A stretch of DNA of 64,000 nucleotides, from NCBI GenBank assembly GCA_905182985.1, contig CAJJDN010000034.1, positions 304,006-368,005 on the forward strand, read 5' to 3'. Below, piece by piece: positions 24,281 to 34,546 of the stretch. How positions within the stretch are numbered: position 1 is the stretch's first letter; each line of letters opens with the position of its first letter. The translations under genes were made by a program, and so were the position numbers. Below the pieces are notes generated by a model. The model was given only the letters and a program-made list of their open reading frames with translations, ran no database searches and was not told the origin of the DNA. The DNA is from Paramecium sonneborni. Taxonomy: Eukaryota; Ciliophora; Oligohymenophorea; Peniculida; Parameciidae.

Positions 24281-25160
24281 TCAATATTCATTTTATTAGA
24301 TAAAAATTATTTTTTCTGTTAAACATATGCATTTATCTTTTTACATATTGGCATTTTAAATATTTTATTTATTTATTACTTTTTATTCTCATTCCAATGC
24401 TTTTCTACTTCAAGATCCAGAAATTCTAGCTAAAGTAAATTATTACTTTGTTATTATAATTCTATCACCATTGATCTTGATTATTCAATATCATTGATAG
24501 TTGGAAATGGTTCTAATTTACAAATTGATATAGCATTCTTTATTTTCTCCAAAATTCGTTCCAAAACTAAAACATGCTAAAATAAATAAATAAATAAAAT
24601 ATACTTTTTTTCTTAGTTCATCCATTTAAGAATCAATCAAACTTCCATTTTCACAACCATATTTATTACATCTTTTCATTTAATTCAAAAATATTTCATT
24701 TAAAGTATATTATTTATTGCAAATGCTACAATACCTACTAGTTTAATTCAGCTCTTGTTTTTCAACCTCAGTTTTTTCAAATTTCCACTTTTCTTATAAA
24801 ATTTAACATTATCTATCTAAACAATCTACAAAATCTTAATTAATTTGCATTGTTTAAAAATGGTTGTCTCTTTAAAAATTATTGTTTTTTCTTTCATCTA
24901 GCTTTAAAATTCCAAAACTTTGTAAATTCCTAAAAAATGATTTAATTTCATTATTACATAGCAGATTGCCTCATATCAGCTAAACCCATTCTATCATATT
25001 CTTAAATCACAGCTTAAAGTTCTGAATCTTTTATCAACCATTTCCTTTTTTAAAGGTAAATCATCAATACTGTAAAATCATTATCATCCATGAATGCCTC
25101 ACACCACATTAAAGCTAATTCCCCAAATGGACCCCAAATTTTTATATTTTCTTCAAGCAT
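24277..25160 (-). CDS. General transcription factor IIE alpha-like subunit
   Basis: The product is about 275 aa with two 28-nt introns. The N-terminus (FGELALMWCEAFMDDNDFTV then LQKRKWLIKDSELQAVIQEY) matches the extended winged helix of TFIIE-alpha/TFE. Residues about 133-163 (RYCSICNKQY ... RCNKYGCENGSLID) form the zinc ribbon, with C-x2-C and C-x4-C knuckles. The remaining 100 residues are helical. TFIIE-alpha recruits TFIIH and supports promoter opening by RNA polymerase II. The protein is short compared with animal homologues, and the acidic C-terminal domain appears absent unless the overlapping downstream ORF belongs to it. The start at 25160 gives MLEENIKIWGPFG. Confidence 0.72.
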
Positions 25161-25968
25161 TATAAAAATATTAATATATTGGATTATAATTATGATCTTC
25201 TATAATTGTCACTTAATTTTGATGACTTAAATATTTCTATTAGAAAAATATTTTTATAAGCCATATTAGAATTCAATCGAATCATACTTCTGTAAAAAAA
25301 ATTAGTTCTTATTTTAGTATTCTTTAATACTAAAAAAATTATACTTTTAATATTAAGATTCCATTACTCCTTTAAATTAAAATCCTCTCTATCGTTCAAA
25401 TTAATTAAAGGTTTTGCTATAGAGTTATTTTTATAAATTAAAATCTCTTCATACAAATTATATTTTTAAACTGTATAATAAAAATTTATAATAATTAGAC
25501 TTTATTTATAAAGCATGTCTATTAAACATATAATTAAAATTAAAAAATCATGTATAAATATCTATTGCCTAATTAACTGATACAAGCAATTCATTTATTT
25601 TCTAAACTTCTTTATTTACATAATAATCTTCAACTTGTTAAATCCAAATGTATGAAAGAGTTTTTTAAAAACTTATTTTAAATATAATATTTTATAGAAG
25701 AGTTACTTGGAGTAATAATAATGTTCTAATTGTAATCACTGTAATAGCTTATTTTATGTATTTTTCTGTTCAAATGATTAAATGTAAAACTATAGGTATA
25801 ATTTAGAGAATTGTATTTATTTATTTCTCAACTCTGTGACATTAGTGCATTTAAAATATATAATATTTAAAAGATTTTATATATTTGTATATATATATGA
25901 TAATGATATTTGATTTTTATTCAAAGGAAATTAAATCAAAGCTTTCGATATCAATAATATAATTAATT
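25161..25968. other. Long spacer with one possible minus-strand coding patch
   Basis: Between about 25161 and 25530 the minus strand has an open run, SIAKPLINLNDREDFNLKEQ followed by hydrophobic/basic residues, that looks partly coding but lacks a clear start, stop or intron structure. It could be a 5' extension of the TFIIE-like gene or a small separate gene. From 25561 to 25968 I see only AT-rich sequence, the last part of which must hold the promoter of the cyclophilin gene. Confidence 0.25.
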
Positions 25969-26567
25969 ATGAAAATTATTATTCTTTGTTTATTGTCTTT
26001 TGGTGTTTTATCTCAATTGTCAAAATAGACAGTTACACATAAAATTAAGATTGGAGTTACAATCGATGGCAAGTAGGAAGGAGAAATCACTTTGGGTTTG
26101 TTTGGAAAAGTTGTACCAAAGACAGTAGAAAATTTCAGAGCCTTATGTACTGGCGAAAAGAAAGGCAAAAGCTATGCAGGTTCACCATTTCACAGAATAA
26201 TTCCTAATTTTATGATATAAGGAGGTGATTTTACAAATGGAAATGGTACTGGCGGAGAATCAATCTATGGAAATAAATTTAATGATGAAAATTTTAATTT
26301 GAAACATGAAACAGGATGTATTTCAATGGCTAATGCAGGACCAAATACAAATGGTAGTTAATTCTTTATTACAACTGCTGATACTCATTGGGTATTAAAT
26401 TAATATTATTCTTTTAGTTAAATGGAAAACACGTAGTATTTGGAAGAGTCATAGAAAATATGGAATTAGTAAAAAAGATTGAAGCTTAAGGTTCATAAAG
26501 TGGATAGACTAAATCAAAAGTAGTATTTGCCACATGTAGTGCTGAAGTTGTTACAGATGAATTATGA
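25969..26567 (+). CDS. Secretory-pathway cyclophilin (peptidyl-prolyl isomerase), cyclophilin B-like
   Basis: The product is 190 aa with one intron (26392-26417). Residues 1-17 ([17 protein letters not shown]) form a signal peptide. The isomerase core is full length: [32 protein letters not shown] with the catalytic Arg in [19 protein letters not shown], and [18 protein letters not shown], followed by [14 protein letters not shown]. Cyclophilins of this type fold secretory proteins in the ER lumen. The C-terminus ends in TDEL, which resembles a KDEL-type retrieval signal; other cyclophilin B proteins use different retention tails, so ER retrieval by this tetrapeptide is an inference. Confidence 0.95.
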
Positions 26568-26872
26568 TCAATTATTTCAAAGATTAACAAATTTCTTCAT
26601 TTTTGGGAATATTAGAATTTCTATTTTTTTATCTAGAAAATAATTATAATTTGTTAATCTATCTCTCACTCAGAATTAATGTGATACAATCAATAATATT
26701 GGTATTATAATGGTTCAAACAATAAGTTGAAATGATAAATTGTGTTATTTAGACTTATTTAAAATAATGTAGTTGGAGGTTTTTTAATTTATTAGACAAA
26801 TTAATCATAAATTATTGATTATATAAGTAACTTTTTATTTTGAAAAAAGATTATTTTGAATATAAATAAATA
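26568..26872. other. Intergenic spacer, nothing recognised
   Basis: AT-rich 305-bp spacer between two plus-strand genes. No open frame with normal composition, intron pairs or RNA-like structure was noticed. Confidence 0.4.
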
Positions 26873-27337
26873 ATGTTTTAATCAATAAGAATAATAAGCT
26901 TTGACTCCGATTATGAAATTCTTCAAGAATTCAGAAGTTCTCCTACTGAAAACAAACCCTACTATAAGTATTAGATTGTTAAAAAAAAAAATGATTAAGA
27001 ATCAAAAACAAAATATATAGCAGCTTATTATTCTGTAGGAAGAGAATAAAAAGACACAGTTAAATTATTTTATTTGGTTAAAAAAATAAAAATACTTAAT
27101 CTTATAAATAAAGAAAGCTTTTATCATGAAGATGATGGATTTATAATAGTTTATCCATATTTATAAAATTATTAACTAAGTTTATAATAAATGCAAAAAT
27201 TGGATAAACCTACTAAGATTTAAATAATTGTTTAATTAAGCATAAGTAATATTGGTATTAAATATAGCCCTCTTGGAAATGACAAAAAGAAAAATTTCTT
27301 TCAATATCACAAATCTCAATTAACTAATACTAATTGA
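26873..27337 (+). CDS. Short ORF resembling a divergent kinase N-lobe, 154 aa
   Basis: ATG at 26873 to TGA at 27335-27337, no intron. It reads RIISFDSDYEILQEFRSSP, then KTKYIAAYYSVGREQKDTVK, and FYHEDDGFIIVYPYLQNYQL. The pattern of a strand with A-x-Y followed by a helix and a hydrophobic strand is kinase-N-lobe-like but weak. It ends 19 bp before the start of the divergent kinase at 27357, in another frame. It may be a truncated paralogue or a piece split off that kinase by mutation. No reliable function can be given. Confidence 0.5.
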
Positions 27338-27356
27338 TAGTTTAATTTTTATCAAT

Positions 27357-28582
27357 ATGCAAGAGTTTCATTATTTTTAACAATCAACTGATACTTAATC
27401 TCTAAATCACTTAAAATAATTTAGTAATAATATACATCATATTAAGTTAATCAAAATTTTATACTGGCTGAAATTTAAGAAATCGAACTTTTTAATTTTG
27501 ATGCTAAAACTATGGAATCATTTACAGAATCTATTTTATAAGCATTTAATTTACAAACTAAAGAGCATGTAGAAGCATAATTTTTTAGAGTTTTTTGTAA
27601 GATTTTAAATATAACAAAATACTAATAATTAGCTGCATTCTAGGCCAATTCTCATATTTATAAAATTTAAAAATTGCCTGTGTTTGAAAAGATTTTCAGT
27701 TTTCCTTTGACAGAAGAAATCATAGCTAAATCAACAAAAATATAAGGAGATGATGATTAATTGATTGAAGATGTTAAGCTCAATATTACAAGAGAAATTG
27801 AATTAATGGAATTATTTGAAGTTAACCATGAAATTGCAGCTTGTTTTAAATATATAAGGATATTAGAGCAATCTTATTTATTTATGAGATATTATTGTAA
27901 AAATTTGAGAGAGTACTTTGATTTAATGGATTTAAATCCAACAGTTTATTTTACAAAATTAATTGTCTATACAATTGCTTATTAATTTATCAAAGGATTA
28001 GCTTTGTTACATCGAGCAGGAATCAAACATAGGGATTTAAAACCAGAAAATTTATTTTTGACTAATGAAAATATTGTTTCAGGTTAAATTCATATAGCTG
28101 ATTTTGATAGATCAAAAATTCATTCTCTTGATATTGATATTGATCCTCTTGATTAAACTAATACACCAGAATACAATCCTCCAGAATAATAAATACGAAG
28201 AGATCCTACATAAAACTATAATGAATATTCTGTTGATATGTGGCAGTATGGACTAACAATATTTGAAGCTGCAAATAAGGGTCAATATCCTGGAAAGAAA
28301 TATTGTGATAATTTTGATAAATATTATTCTCCATAAGTAATCGAGGCCAAACTAGCATAATATAAGTATGATAAGGAATTTGTTGATGCAATCAAATTAT
28401 GTTTAAAAGAAGATCCATAACAAAGGCCAGAAGCTAGAGTTATTGAAAACATTATGTAAAGTATATACGAAAAAGAATTATCAAAACAGGCTAAAGGACC
28501 TAAACTTTAATCAAGCTAAAGCTTTAAATGGTAAAAGAGTCAATAAGTTGAGTAATAAATAGAATCAATAGATGATAATTGA
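27357..28582 (+). CDS. Divergent protein kinase with DFD in place of DFG
   Basis: The product is about 400 aa with one intron (27424-27446). The C-lobe is clear: FIKGLALLHRAGIKHRDLKP then ENLFLTNENIVSGQIHIADF, where the metal-binding motif reads ADFDRSKIH, Asp standing for the usual Gly. It is followed by TNTPEYNPPEQQIRRDP (an APE-like segment) and YSVDMWQYGLTIFEAANKGQ. The region before it includes LNITREIELMELFEVNHEIA, which replaces the usual alpha-C helix. No standard glycine loop was found. HRD and the Lys of the catalytic loop are present, so activity is possible but uncertain. It is a paralogue of the kinase at 38498-42133 and of the broken copy at 42.8-44 kb. The C-terminus is Gln/Lys-rich. 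Confidence 0.82.
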
Positions 28583-28980
28583 ATTAAAATATTATTAATT
28601 TTATTATTATAAAATAAATTTTTTATATAATCTTAATATAAAATTAATTCAAACAAAGTTACTTTCTTTAATTTATGAAATCATTCATATACGTTTTATT
28701 AAAAAGTTTACATTTTAAATAACTCACTTTTATATAGTTTTATCATTAATTAGTTGCTTATTATAAAAGATTTAATAATAATTTGTTATTTGAAATCATT
28801 TAAAAAATTGATTTTAATTTAATGAATAAAAAATTTCAAAATTTGAAACATCATTCGTTCAAGCATGGTAAAAAATAAACCAAAATGAGTCATAATTGAA
28901 TAAAATATAAATTAATTCATGTAAATATTTTTTGTTGTTTTTTATGTTGTTATATTTTATTATATCTTTATTTAATAAAA
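28583..28980. other. AT-rich spacer, nothing recognised
   Basis: No open frame of normal composition. It separates the kinase stop from the minus-strand kinase relic. Confidence 0.35.
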
Positions 28981-29760
28981 AATAATTTAAGCATTTCTAT
29001 ATTCAAAATATGAATAATAAAAAATTCATTGCTATTGTTTTTAATTTATCTTCGAAAAATTTTATTGGACTGTTAATTTCTTAGTTTCACTTGGAAAATC
29101 TTTTGCGCCATGCAATATTTGGATAAAACTTAATTTTTTTAGATCACTTGATTAAATGGTTTAAATCTTTAAAGTTTCAATCAAAGATATGATAAATGAT
29201 TTAGGCAGTCTTGATGTAGAAGCTTCAATTTTTTCATGCTATTTGTGAGATATTGGATTAAATTTATCATATTTGAGATATAATTCTATTTTATGCATTC
29301 AATTTCTCTTAAAATTGCATCAATTTCAATTTATTTTTATTAATTGCATTTGTCTAAAATTTTGACAGCATTTTTGCTTTTATTTTATTTTTGAATAACT
29401 TTGTAGACCTTTGAAATAGAAATATACAATACTTTCCATAAGTTGCTTCTCCTATAAAATTCCAATCATAAAGTTGTTTGAAAAATCAACTTAAATGCAA
29501 TGTAGTTTCAAAGATTACGAATTTCTTTATTCCATTTTTATTTTGATAATGATGAATTTCTATTGATATTAAATTTTTAAAATCTTAATATTCGATTTTG
29601 TTCATAAGATTTAAGGAGTAATTTTACATTTTTATATTGCTTCAGTATTAGTGAGCCAGTTTTTAATAATGCTTTAAATTAATAATATTCTTTCTTTTTA
29701 TTAGAAAAAACATATTATTACAAAGTATTAAATACATTTAAAGATTTCTTATTCATTTAT
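28981..29760 (-). pseudogene. Relic of a protein kinase gene (N-lobe fragments)
   Basis: On the minus strand, broken frames spell kinase N-lobe motifs in the right order. LYDWNFIGEATYGKYC (29433-29453 region) is a glycine loop, AKNAVKILDKCN about 60 bp later is the VAIK lysine segment, and a Tyr-Pro-Asn-Ile stretch (about 29107-29127) corresponds to the HPNI segment after alpha-C. TGA codons and frame changes separate them, and no HRD or DFG follows. I infer a dead kinase gene whose C-lobe has been lost. Confidence 0.55.
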
Positions 29761-29842
29761 TCCCATTTAAAATTATGATTAAATAAAGAATTCTGATAGA
29801 AATTCATATGAATTAAAATTATATAAATTAAAACAACATTTA

Positions 29843-31317
29843 TCAAGGGAATGGTTCGAATTTTGTTTAAGATTATAATGGGGACAATTATGGAGATCTA
29901 TGAGAAAATGTTTGTAATTTTTAAAATCCTCTTCTTATGGCTTCCTATTTCATATTATTTTAAGGTTTTTGTGGTATATTTTATAATTTTGGTGATAATT
30001 ATAAATATTTATCCAAATTGTTATTTGTATTTATGATTAATCTTGGATGAGAAATTTTATCAATACTTTTTGGAGTTTTTTTAATGAGAATAGTACACTT
30101 ACTGCCTCTTTGATTTCTAAAAACTTAATGATTTAAGGCAGCTTTTGCTGATATTCTTTTAGTACTATCAGGTTCAAGCATACTTTATAATAGATTATAA
30201 GTTGCTTCAGAGGTATTAGAAACCAATGAATAATCAATTTAACTTTTATAATTTTGAAACAACTTTTCTTCTGGATCTGTTTTATTAAAAGGAGATTTTC
30301 CACCACTTAGCATCATAAAAAGAATGACACCTGCACTATAAATATCTATTTTATAGTCATATATTTTATCTTATAGTATTTCTGGTGCAACATATCCTGG
30401 TGTTCCACATCTAGTATAAATATATTTTCCATCAACTCTATAGAATTCTGCTAATCCAAAATCTGCTATTGCTACTGATAAAGTGTTTCTATCTCTCAAT
30501 AAAAGATTTGAAGGCTTTAAATCTCTATGTAAAATTCCCTTTGAGTGAATATAAAGGACTGCTTATAATAATTATTTGATTATTAATAAGGATTCATCTT
30601 CTGAAAGATATCTTTCTTTTATTAAAGCATACAATTCGCCTTATTCAACCATTTCATAAATTAAAAAAATGTGATCATCATTTTCATATGTTTCAAAAAA
30701 TTTAATTATTCCAGGATGATTAAGGTTTCTAATTATTTGTAGCTCTTTTATTATTAATTAATAATCTTGATATTTACAAATAGCTTTCTTATCAAATACT
30801 TTAACAGCAAAGTCTTATTATGTAATTCTAGATTTTATCTTGTACACCTAAGATTTTATAAAATAATTTAATACTTTTCCAAATGTTCCTTTACCAAGTA
30901 ACCTTATGATAGAGTATTTGCTTGCAAAATCTTGCTGAATACAAAAAAACCTTAACTATTGAAGCCAAATTATAGTCATGCCATATATTTCAATAGTTTA
31001 ACCTGATTTTGTGATTCTAATTCCAGCACCATAATTTGGTTGTTCAACCTCACAAATAGTTGCATTAAGAATATCAGCTATTTGATTTTAACCCTTTTAA
31101 TTGAATGAAATATTATTACATTCTTTTTTCTTTTAAAAATAAAATGATTTTACAAGTGCAATGTTTTTACTTTAAAGATTTTATGTTTGTTAGAAAACAT
31201 AAAAAAATTTTCTTAAATAGATTCATTGATTTTGCGTGAAGCTGTTGTGTTTAGCCATAAAGGTCCTTTTTAAATATCAAAGAAAGAAGTTGAAGGCACT
31301 TATCTCTATATATTCAT
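29843..31317 (-). CDS. Ser/Thr kinase with PH-like N-terminal region (CAMK-like)
   Basis: The product is 473 aa with introns of 26 and 27 nt. The N-terminal 120 residues ([17 protein letters not shown], then [20 protein letters not shown]) have a PH-like strand pattern ending in a helix. The kinase domain is complete: [61 protein letters not shown] and [19 protein letters not shown]. The motif set suggests the CAMK group; no calmodulin-binding helix or EF-hand was seen. The tail of 80 residues is basic, with Ser-Pro sites (SHRSPQLSPLQSQ). The 27-nt intron sits between GTFGK and VYKIK and has no TGA. The next minus-strand gene upstream is a close paralogue. Confidence 0.92.
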
Positions 31318-31589
31318 AATATTAATCAAAATTACTCCATTATTAATTCTAATTTATATCATCAGTTATTTTAATATCTTCCAAAGATAATTATAAATAA
31401 TTGATTTTTTGTTGGAATATTTTAACACTTTTTTTTAACTTAAATTATACAAAATTATTTAATATTCTCTAGTTTGAGTAAAGATTTTGAATTATTGTTC
31501 AATTTTTATATTGAATCAATACAAATTGATAAAATACAAAATTATTATATATTATCATTTTTTAATAACTCGATATATAGATTATTTAT

Positions 31590-33028
31590 TCATATTTATA
31601 TAGGTATCCTTTGTAAATTTTAAATTTTCCCTAATTGAGCTGATAAAGGAGAGTAATTTCTTGTATTTAATCTCATTGGTGATTGTATAGATGACACTTA
31701 AGAATTTTCATATTTGTTCTTCAGATCGCTGGGGAATTTCTTTTATTCTAAAATTGGACTTTATAATGGAGAATTAGTTATAGAGTCCCCTTATGATTGA
31801 ATACTTCCTAAACTACTTTAACTTGTATTTTATTAGAAAACTGTTGAATATTTTCTAAAGAATGAGCTTTATTGAATTTATTCAATTGTAAATCTTCTAA
31901 TTGAATTTGGATCTAACATTCCTCTTAATAATTCTAGACATTCAATAGAAAATTGAAATTTTGTTAAATCAACCCAACCATTAAAATTACCCATAACTGT
32001 TTAATCATAATTATTTGAATCGAATGGACCTTTACCTAATAATAAATAATAGAAAAGTATTCCACAACTATATATATCAACTTTATAATCATATATTTTA
32101 TCTTATAATAATTCTGGTGCTACAAATCCAGGAGTACCACATCTTGTAAACATATATTTACAATCTTTTCTAAAATAATCTGCCAATCCAAAATCAGCTA
32201 AAACCACCTATTCTATCATTCCTTATTCTCTCATAATTATGTTTTCAGGTTTTATGTCTCTATGAATAATTCCATGAGAATGAATATAATTTAATGCTTC
32301 AATCACTTATTAAATAATTATGAAAGCCCCATATTCAGAAAATGTTTTAGTTTTTTTCAATTCTTGATGAAGTTCACCCCCATTAAACAACTCTTAAATT
32401 ATAAATATATATTGCTCGTTTTCATATGTTTCAAGAATTGTAACAACATTTTTATGGTTCATTATTCTCATTAACTCAATTTCTTTTAGCAAAGCTGGCC
32501 TATCTTAACATTTAAAAGTGGTTTTATCAAATAGCTTAACTGCAAACTCTTTTTTATCACTTAGTCTTTAAATTTTGTAAACCTAATTATTATTTATTCT
32601 ATATACTTTTGCAAAGCTACCTTTTCCAATTAGTTTAATCATGCAATACTCTTTCTAAAAGTTTAGTTATATGCACCATTTCCTCAAATTGGAATAGCAA
32701 TTCTCTACCAGACCAAAGAATGTAATATTTTCTCCGTTTTTCGTTATTGAAATTCCTGTCCCCATTAGTGGATGATGAACAAATTCAAGTAAGGAATTAG
32801 TAATGTTATAAAACTACTGCTTTGGTTTCTTTATATTTTTATATTATATGATACCTTTGAACTAAATTTGATCAAGTAATTCCGTTGAAGTACAAAAGTC
32901 TTCAATTTAAACTTGTCCTATTTTAGAACGTAAAATTGATCCTTTTAGGATTTTTAAAATATTTCTATTGGCCTTTTCAACTTAAAAGGGGATGTGAAAT
33001 CAAAAAAAGACTTGTTATCTTAACTCAT
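31590..33028 (-). CDS. Paralogous Ser/Thr kinase with PH-like N-terminal region
   Basis: The product is 462 aa with introns of 26 and 24 nt. It shows the same layout as the 29.8-31.3 kb gene: a PH-like N-terminus (FYVLKQDKFKLKTFVLQRNY, then GTGISITKNGENITFFGLVE), then a complete kinase: LIGKGSFAKVYKIQ, FAVKLFDKT, IHRDIKPENIIM, LADFGLADYF, RCGTPGFVAPELL and DIYSCGILFYYLLLGKGPF. The intron between GSFAK and VYKIQ is at the same codon as in the paralogue, which supports tandem duplication of an intron-bearing ancestor. The tail is Ser/Gln rich with several Ser-Pro sites. Substrate and second messenger are unknown. Confidence 0.92.
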
Positions 33029-33895
33029 TTCTCAATTTATTTATAATAAATCTTACCATTAAAACTTATTTGAATTTTAAAGCAAGCGAATAAACGCAAC
33101 AATCCTAAAATACAAAACCATTAAAAATATTAATATATACTTTAAAATACTCTAAAATACTAAAAAAATTAATTTCTAAAATTATTATCATTTTAGTATT
33201 GATATTTCCATAATCAATTAATATTTATTTTCAACTATTTTTATAAAATTTGGATCATAAGAGTTTTAAATTTATTATTCTTCTCTCTTTTTATTCAATA
33301 AATCATCTCTACGAATTATTGTTTTTTTTATAATTTTTGTCTAATTTCTTAAATAACTAATAAATAATTTATGGTTATTTTAACAAATTTGTCAAATTCG
33401 AGGTAGCTTAAAAAAATAAATTCTTTATTTTGTTTTTAACTACAAGCCAAACGATAAATATTTTTTTGAAGCACAAATAAAATGAAGTCTAGTTTAAACA
33501 TATTTTTCTCTTTATTTTGATTTATTTTACAAACTAAGATGAAATTTTTCCATTGATTAAGGTTATATTGTTTTATATAAAATATAAGAATAACAATATA
33601 TATATATTCATAATTAAAATGTTAAAAATTGATATTGTCAATAAAATTTACCAAAATTATTAGTTTTTTATATAGATTTTTTTGAGTAATGTTTGAGTTA
33701 ATTTTGATTGGGAAATTGTAAAAGCTGTTTTTGATATTTTATTAAAATAAAGTAGTATAAAGGATTATATAATATTTTTAAAATAAAATTATAATATTCA
33801 AATAAATTAGAAGATAAAACAAGAAAACTATAGTTGAATGTAAGAATAGAAGATTATAATGATATATATCTATAAATGCTGATTATTTAAATCTT
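33029..33895. other. AT-rich intergenic region, nothing recognised
   Basis: 867 bp, one of the longest gene-free stretches here. Short open frames are low complexity on both strands. No intron pairs, tRNA-like structure or repeats were noticed. Confidence 0.4.
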
Positions 33896-34517
33896 TCATT
33901 GAAGGAATGATGATGATGATGCTTCATCTAAGGAAGGCATCTCAATATCTGGGTTGTATTGAGGTTCTTCATCAGAGTTCTAAACTTCCTCTAAAGTGCC
34001 ATCTCCTTCTGTAATAATTGGAATATAGTAGGATTCATTGACATCATCTTAAGCTACATCAGAAGCTTAATAGTTTGATTCTGCTTGCATTTCAATATTT
34101 GGGACATTATTGAAATCTTCAGCGGTTAATAAAGCTTATTGAATTTATTATTCTGTCATTAATTCAGAGGAGAGCTAAATAAAAAAATCTATGTACATCT
34201 TGGTCTTGGTTCATAAGAATTAATTGATCTGTTTCTTGTTAAATTTGAACAAATCCAGCTGATTATTGGCTGTGAAGAATAGCTCTTTTTAGGCTGCTGT
34301 CTTATCTTTTCTAGGCAGTCTTAAGTTACTCACTTCTAGGACTTGTAAATGAATCAACATCATATTCAATTTTTGCATGTTATTTTTTATATGCCTAGTT
34401 GTCAACATGAATTAAATTGGTAGTTGTTCTAATTAAAAAATGATAAGTAAATTACTTTTTCTTTTTTTGAGCAGCCATTACTGTGAGGGCCAATACTACG
34501 ATAACTAGTATTCTCAT
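33896..34517 (-). CDS. Secreted acidic protein with signal peptide, 190 aa
   Basis: The start MRILVIVVLALTVMAAQ is a typical signal peptide with likely cleavage near residue 16. The mature part has a basic segment (KKKKTTTNLIHVDNQ), a Gln-rich middle (SLKRAILHSQQSAGFVQIQQ) and an acidic, Ser-ending tail (EEPQYNPDIEMPSLDEASSS). Two introns (27 and 22 nt) give 191 codons. No family was recognised; secretory-granule content proteins of ciliates have signal peptides and polar bodies like this, but nothing here is diagnostic. It diverges from the P4-ATPase gene with only 29 bp between start codons. Confidence 0.72.
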
Positions 34518-34546
34518 TATCGTTTTTAGAATAATATATTAATTAA
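34518..34546. promoter_or_regulatory. 29-bp divergent spacer between two start codons
   Basis: The ATG of the secreted-protein gene (minus strand, 34517) and the ATG of the P4-ATPase (plus strand, 34547) are 29 bp apart. Transcription start sites and part of the promoter elements must therefore lie inside the opposite gene or be extremely compact. Confidence 0.5.

Noticed and set aside
26873..28582. One kinase gene with TGA readthrough (for example selenocysteine)
   Set aside because: The upstream frame meets a second TGA soon after the first, and the downstream kinase is in a different frame, so simple readthrough cannot join them.
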